Source: Microplitis mediator
Taxonomy: Eukaryota; Arthropoda; Insecta; Hymenoptera; Braconidae
Direction of reading: 5' to 3'
Assembly: GCF_029852145.1 (NCBI RefSeq)
Contig: NC_079977.1
Location: 3,495,879 to 3,559,878, forward strand
DNA: 64,000 nucleotides
The notes beneath the pieces are model-generated. The model ran no database searches, had not been told where the DNA came from, and saw nothing but the letters and a program-made list of their open reading frames with translations. Below are positions 59,463 through 64,000 of this stretch, piece by piece. The translations under genes were made by a program, and so were the position numbers. Within the stretch, counting starts at the first letter, position 1, and each line of letters starts with the position of its first letter.

Positions 59463-62400
59463 AACTTCATCGCGATCATTCATTATTTTTTAGTGCAGAA
59501 TGTGTTTTTCACGTTTCAATTCAGTTTTGACTTTTTTATCTCATAATTTAAGACGATAAGTCGAAATCAAGTTTCATTTTTGACCCGGGAATTGGAATTA
59601 TGAATTCTCATTATTATGTTTTTTAAATTTTGATTTATAATTTTAACGGTCCGGGCATGTAAATGTTTATTTTAAAATTCTCTAAGTTTTTCCACTCAAT
59701 ATTTTCTCGTGAGTTTTTACCATCGGTTTCCCACATCAACTTTAAACAGAGCGTAAATCGTAAATCATGAAAAAAAAAGTATAGTAAGTGTAACACGGTG
59801 AGTTGACAAGGTATTTTGGTCTCTAGAGCCCATTAGTAGCGTCCGCAGTCAGTTACGGTGGCAGGTTTTAATGCCCGGCACGTGATTTCGAAGCAGCAGT
59901 AACAGCGGCAGCAGTCTGCGTGATGAGGCCTCCTATAATAAGCAGTCGCTCACACGTTAACTTAACTCGTTCCATTAGATCACCCCTCATACCCCCGTTC
60001 ATCATCATCCTCAACCCTCACAACCACTCTCCACCTCACCCTCATTTCCTTCAGCCACGCTGCTGTCGCTTCTCTACTATATCCCAGCCAACTCTGTGGC
60101 ATGTCGACTTGGCATCAATCTTGTTAAATTACCCGCCCGGCCCGTAGTCCTTCTCTCGCGCTGGTGGATTGATAAATTGCCCGGTCTCCCCGTTTCACCC
60201 GCAGGCACGTAACCCTCAACGTCACCGCGTCCTCGAAACCGAAACGCGACCAAGAAAATCAAATTAACGGGGCGCCACAGTACGTCCGTTCTGCCAGCAA
60301 GAAGATAGATCCAATTGGTTTGTCATGGCTGCTACATAGTTATACAATACATATATTTCCCCCATGTACTCTATCATTCTATAGAGAAGCTACGCAGACA
60401 TAGAGATCTGTAAAATCGAATGAGAAAGCCCCTTTCAATATTGACGTAATCCAATTTTGTCATTTGTCTTAATAGACATGGATTTCCAAGTCTAACATTT
60501 CATTTCGGTCATAATATACCGACCCTGGTATTCGTGGCATCCCTGCGATTTACACAAGTAAAAGCCACGTCGTAAAGTATTTCAAAATTTTGCTTCAACA
60601 TATTTAATGAACTGTACAGCGCATTGTTTATTGTCTTGTACAATCAGTGTCTTCTGGTGATCAAGGAAATAACCGTCTCTTTACCATTTCCCAGTAGAGG
60701 TTCAAATATGGTGGGTTGTAGGTGAACTTGGAATATAGTTCAGCAGCTGACATGCGAAATCTACAACTAGGATTACACAGTAAGATGTGCAAAAATCAAG
60801 CCTACTGTATTGTTCAGAAATTCGGTGGTAAAGTCAGTTGCTAATGACGCTATTCACAGCGACGTCTTGCGGTAAAGCGGGACAACTTTAGTGTCGGTTT
60901 TAATGTGTATGCTAGAAATCTGGTGTATTTACAGTAACATCTCCGTAATGTTAACAAATCCTGTGTTCACCACTATACTTAATCGAATATAATGATATAG
61001 GTGATGAAGATTTGAATTGCCCGCCACTAAGTATCTTTTCGATTGGCCGCGCAAAAAAACGAAGTGGAAGACAGGATTGCTAACATTAAGGAGAGAGTTT
61101 TGTTAAATTAAGAGAGAGAGTAACACTGCGAAGAGTCACATTACGGAGATTAAACTGTAGTAATAATAGTGTAGAGTATCATAACTGATCTTTTTCTAAG
61201 GGTAATGGCTGGCGTGCAGCTTTACTCTCCTATACTGGAAGGCGAAGTACCTTTCCTAAGCATAGTCCTTTTCAACCTTTGATAATCCTTACATACGACC
61301 ATGCGAGATCTTGGGCTTGTATCTATTGTACTAGCTCGCACGCGAATCTCCCAGAACTTACTTACTTTGTCCTGTCGCTCGTTAGGTTGTATGTGCCACA
61401 AAAACAGCCGTTGAATATTCACTTGCTGCTATTATATTTCTAGTCTTACTTGATCCATGAGATTGCACATAGGACAGGGTAGATCCACGACAATAGGCAG
61501 TGTCTGCACTCCTGGTTATAACCGGAAATTTATCGATACATTACCCAAAGTAGGCATTTTTTTAGAAACATTTGCAAGTATTGTTATTCCTATTCTTCTA
61601 TTTTGAAAAATTCTTTTGAAAAGTCGGGTAATGACTTCGCGTCTACACTTGAAGGCTTAAAATTAGTCTATTTCTATATGGACTTCATGGATTTTATGCG
61701 ATGTGTATTTTCGTGAAGTAGATAAATAAAAATGGGTACAGACAAATTCCATCGATCTATATATTCATTATTTTTTCGGATTTTTTCAAGTAGTATCACA
61801 TAAATATTTTCTTTTTCACTGAAAAAATATACATCCTTGTTCATATATTAGTGGTTTAATGAACCATTAAGCCGTAATTGATAAATTAGACAAAACAGAA
61901 AAATGTCATCAGCATAATCATGTTGATGCAAACGAACAGTTTTTTTATTCCTTTGTTCGCTTATTATATTCCGCGTATTCATAATTATTGTACTCATACT
62001 ATGCTCACATTACACAGTCGCCGTTTTTCCCTCTCATATCGTGCTTCCTCTTCTATCTCTATTTTTTTATTATTATATTATTATGATGCGTGCGATGGTG
62101 CTGTTGCGCGAGAACGTACTGTCTCGTTATTCAAACTTAGCGCGTGCAATTTATCTCGATTTTACATCGTAGAGGATGTGAGCTGCGTGACGATGCGGCG
62201 ACGTATAATGCTGAAGAGTGCCGTCAAATATATATCTATATATATTTATATATACGTACTAGTCGGGTGTCGTGTCATGCGTTATTCACGATCTCATATT
62301 GAAATGGCCAGAACGAGAAAGAAAAAAGGCACACAAGAGATGCTGATATATGTTGGCTCTGTTGCTGTAGCTTTCGCTTACAACACAAAAATTAAAATAG

Positions 62401-63100
62401 ATAGACAAACGAAAATGAGAAAAAAAGTACGTATGCACTATGTATGGGTATTTGTATATCAAGACCCCATGTATGATGTATATACATGTTGGATGTGATG
62501 ACATGTGCCTGTCAGTTTTGTCCCTAAGTCACACACAGACATTGACACACACACACACTCACACATGTACATAATATTGTAATTGTGTGGATGTAGATGC
62601 CTGTGTGTATAAAAGCAATGCGATGTCTAGGTGTGTCTACTGATCCTCACACCACACCCTTCAACACTGTACTCACTCATTCTCTATACCATATACCTGC
62701 TTGGAATATAATGCACCGACGAACAATGACGTGCGGTGATGTATGTGGGTTACGAGTCGAGCAGCTGTTGCCCTCGACAACTGCTTCCTCACACTCCCGT
62801 GGGCGCTCACAATGTCACAATGACGTGTGAGCACTTGTGACAGGATCATGTGGGTACACTACGTACTACATTTGAGTTTGTATTACAAGCGCTTGGCTGC
62901 ACGCAACCTGGGGTGGCGTACGACTCTTGACGCTTTATATATACATATATATATATATTTGTGTGAGTATCCATGGATCGTACACAATGAAACTAACGTA
63001 ATTATGTACGTACTTAATTACACATTGACACATTTTAAACTTTGCGGGTACTTATTCTTTCCATTACTTAAGAAAATTAATGATAAGTATCGTAACCACA
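59463..63100. other. Gene-free stretch with a large GC-richer island at 59.8-60.3 kb
   Basis: 59820-60290 is the most GC-rich part of the window and holds no frame I recognise. A CA-rich tract lies at 62528-62566 and TA-rich sequence at 62228-62255. The 192-codon frame 61920-62498 crosses a TA repeat and is low in complexity. Confidence 0.35.
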
Positions 63101-63285
63101 CTGAGAGAATAAGAAACTTATAGAAGTATTGCATTTTCTTCTTACAAGAGATTATGCTATTGGAAATTTTAGATCTACTATATTTTTAGTGCGAAAATTT
63201 GAAGATTTCATTTGAAATCATTCTCTTGATCCAAGAAATCTGAGCTCAGCTTGAGATGTACTAAGCTTCTTTTTTTAGTACTGTG
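63101..63285 (+). repeat. Dispersed repeat, copy 2
   Basis: Begins cactgagagaataagaaac and matches the reverse complement of 32762-32943 along its length, with ttatgctattggaaatttt and gaaatctgagctcagc as clear blocks. Confidence 0.7.
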
Positions 63286-64000
63286 GATAAATCCCGATTT
63301 TCTTCTGTCAAGGAAATTAGTCTTCAACTTGAAAGAAGAATTGCTTATAACTTAAACCACACTACTATTCAAGCAGTGAAATATGAATTTTTTCATGTAC
63401 CTAAGATTGGAGCGTCTTCCGTGCAACGAAAACGGAAAAAATTTATGTAATTTTACTGCTTAAGGCGTAGTTGGGGTGGCCTGTAGTTTTCGGCTATTTT
63501 TTTGTAATTAAGAGGCTGGCTCATTACTGCCTGATAATTATCTCTTGAGATGTATGACTTGATAGTAAAAACGATAGGGAAAATGAATTATAGGTAAACA
63601 TTTTTGGGGTAGACAAACAATTAGGATGGACTAATTTTGAGGGATTAACATCAGAAAGGATCAACTACGAGGAGCGGACAGTGTGACGGACAGCCCTTAG
63701 TAAATCCCCGGCGGACATTCCCCTTCCTTTTAGTCGTGGAAAACGACGTTGTGGGCTACATTGGACATATATGTGTATACTACAGTATCTATACTGTGGC
63801 GTATACTATAGTGTCCTGTTGTATAGTTTGGTACCGAGTAGTATATGGGCTGGCGCATTTGCCAGCTATCGAGACTGGATCACGTCACGTCGCGTCGGAT
63901 CGCGTTACGCTCTCGACACTGATCGGAGATTAGCCCCCTGATTGCATTCAAATCACGCACAAAGAGCTCAACTGGAGAACCTCTCGCTTTTCGTACCCAT
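63286..64000. other. Right-hand flank, no gene seen
   Basis: The last 350 bp are GC-richer (cgtcacgtcgcgtcggatcgcg). The frame 63736-63933 is not recognised. Confidence 0.35.

Noticed and set aside
61920..62498. 192-codon plus-strand open frame
   Set aside because: Crosses a TA microsatellite and is of mixed low complexity; nothing in it resembles a known family.
1..64000. CRISPR arrays, operons, ribosome binding sites
   Set aside because: The introns and gene families show nuclear animal DNA; none of these bacterial features is present.
1..64000. Integrated polydnavirus or other viral segment
   Set aside because: No viral-type gene or segment junction is recognised; the knottin-like gene alone is not evidence of one.

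Overview
The window looks like nuclear DNA of an insect. It is very AT-rich, its genes have short introns with GT/AG borders, and it is full of small non-autonomous DNA transposons. The gene set (TRAPPC9, BLOC1S2, Elongin C, DSCC1) is general to animals. A hymenopteran, possibly a parasitoid wasp, is my best guess from overall character, but no single feature proves it.

Layout. Positions 1-16.4 kb hold four conserved genes in alternating orientation. TRAPPC9 (minus strand, C-terminus beyond the left edge) stands head-to-head with BLOC1S2 (plus). BLOC1S2 is tail-to-tail with Elongin C (minus). Elongin C shares a compact head-to-head promoter region with DSCC1 (plus), and a consensus-like E2F site lies between them. 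The introns and spacers here are packed with one family of roughly 170-220 bp palindromic elements (about 14 copies), two copies of a GTGGCCAC-ended transposon, foldback elements and a LINE fragment. I reconstructed exon structures by hand from splice sites and recall of family members; reading frames close exactly (DSCC1 396 aa, Elongin C 122 aa, BLOC1S2 166 aa).

From 16.4 to 64 kb there is almost no recognisable coding sequence. The clear exception is a small two-exon gene at 41.7-42.7 kb for a secreted, six-cysteine, inhibitor-cystine-knot-like peptide. A second, weak candidate is a single first exon at 53.74 kb coding for a short N-glycosylatable N-terminus and ending in a good splice donor. 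The rest is AT-rich DNA, transposon remnants and scattered GC-richer islands without open frames, which may be regulatory DNA or long introns of a gene outside the window.

Notable structures in this part are a 1-kb near-perfect palindrome flanked by target-site duplications, a 1.1-kb inverted duplication 13 kb apart, several transposons nested in other transposons, an interrupted tandem array and a roughly 95-bp minisatellite. The four conserved genes act in unrelated processes (Golgi/ER trafficking, endolysosomal biogenesis, ubiquitin ligation/transcription elongation, sister-chromatid cohesion), so the layout is a syntenic block and not a functional pathway.
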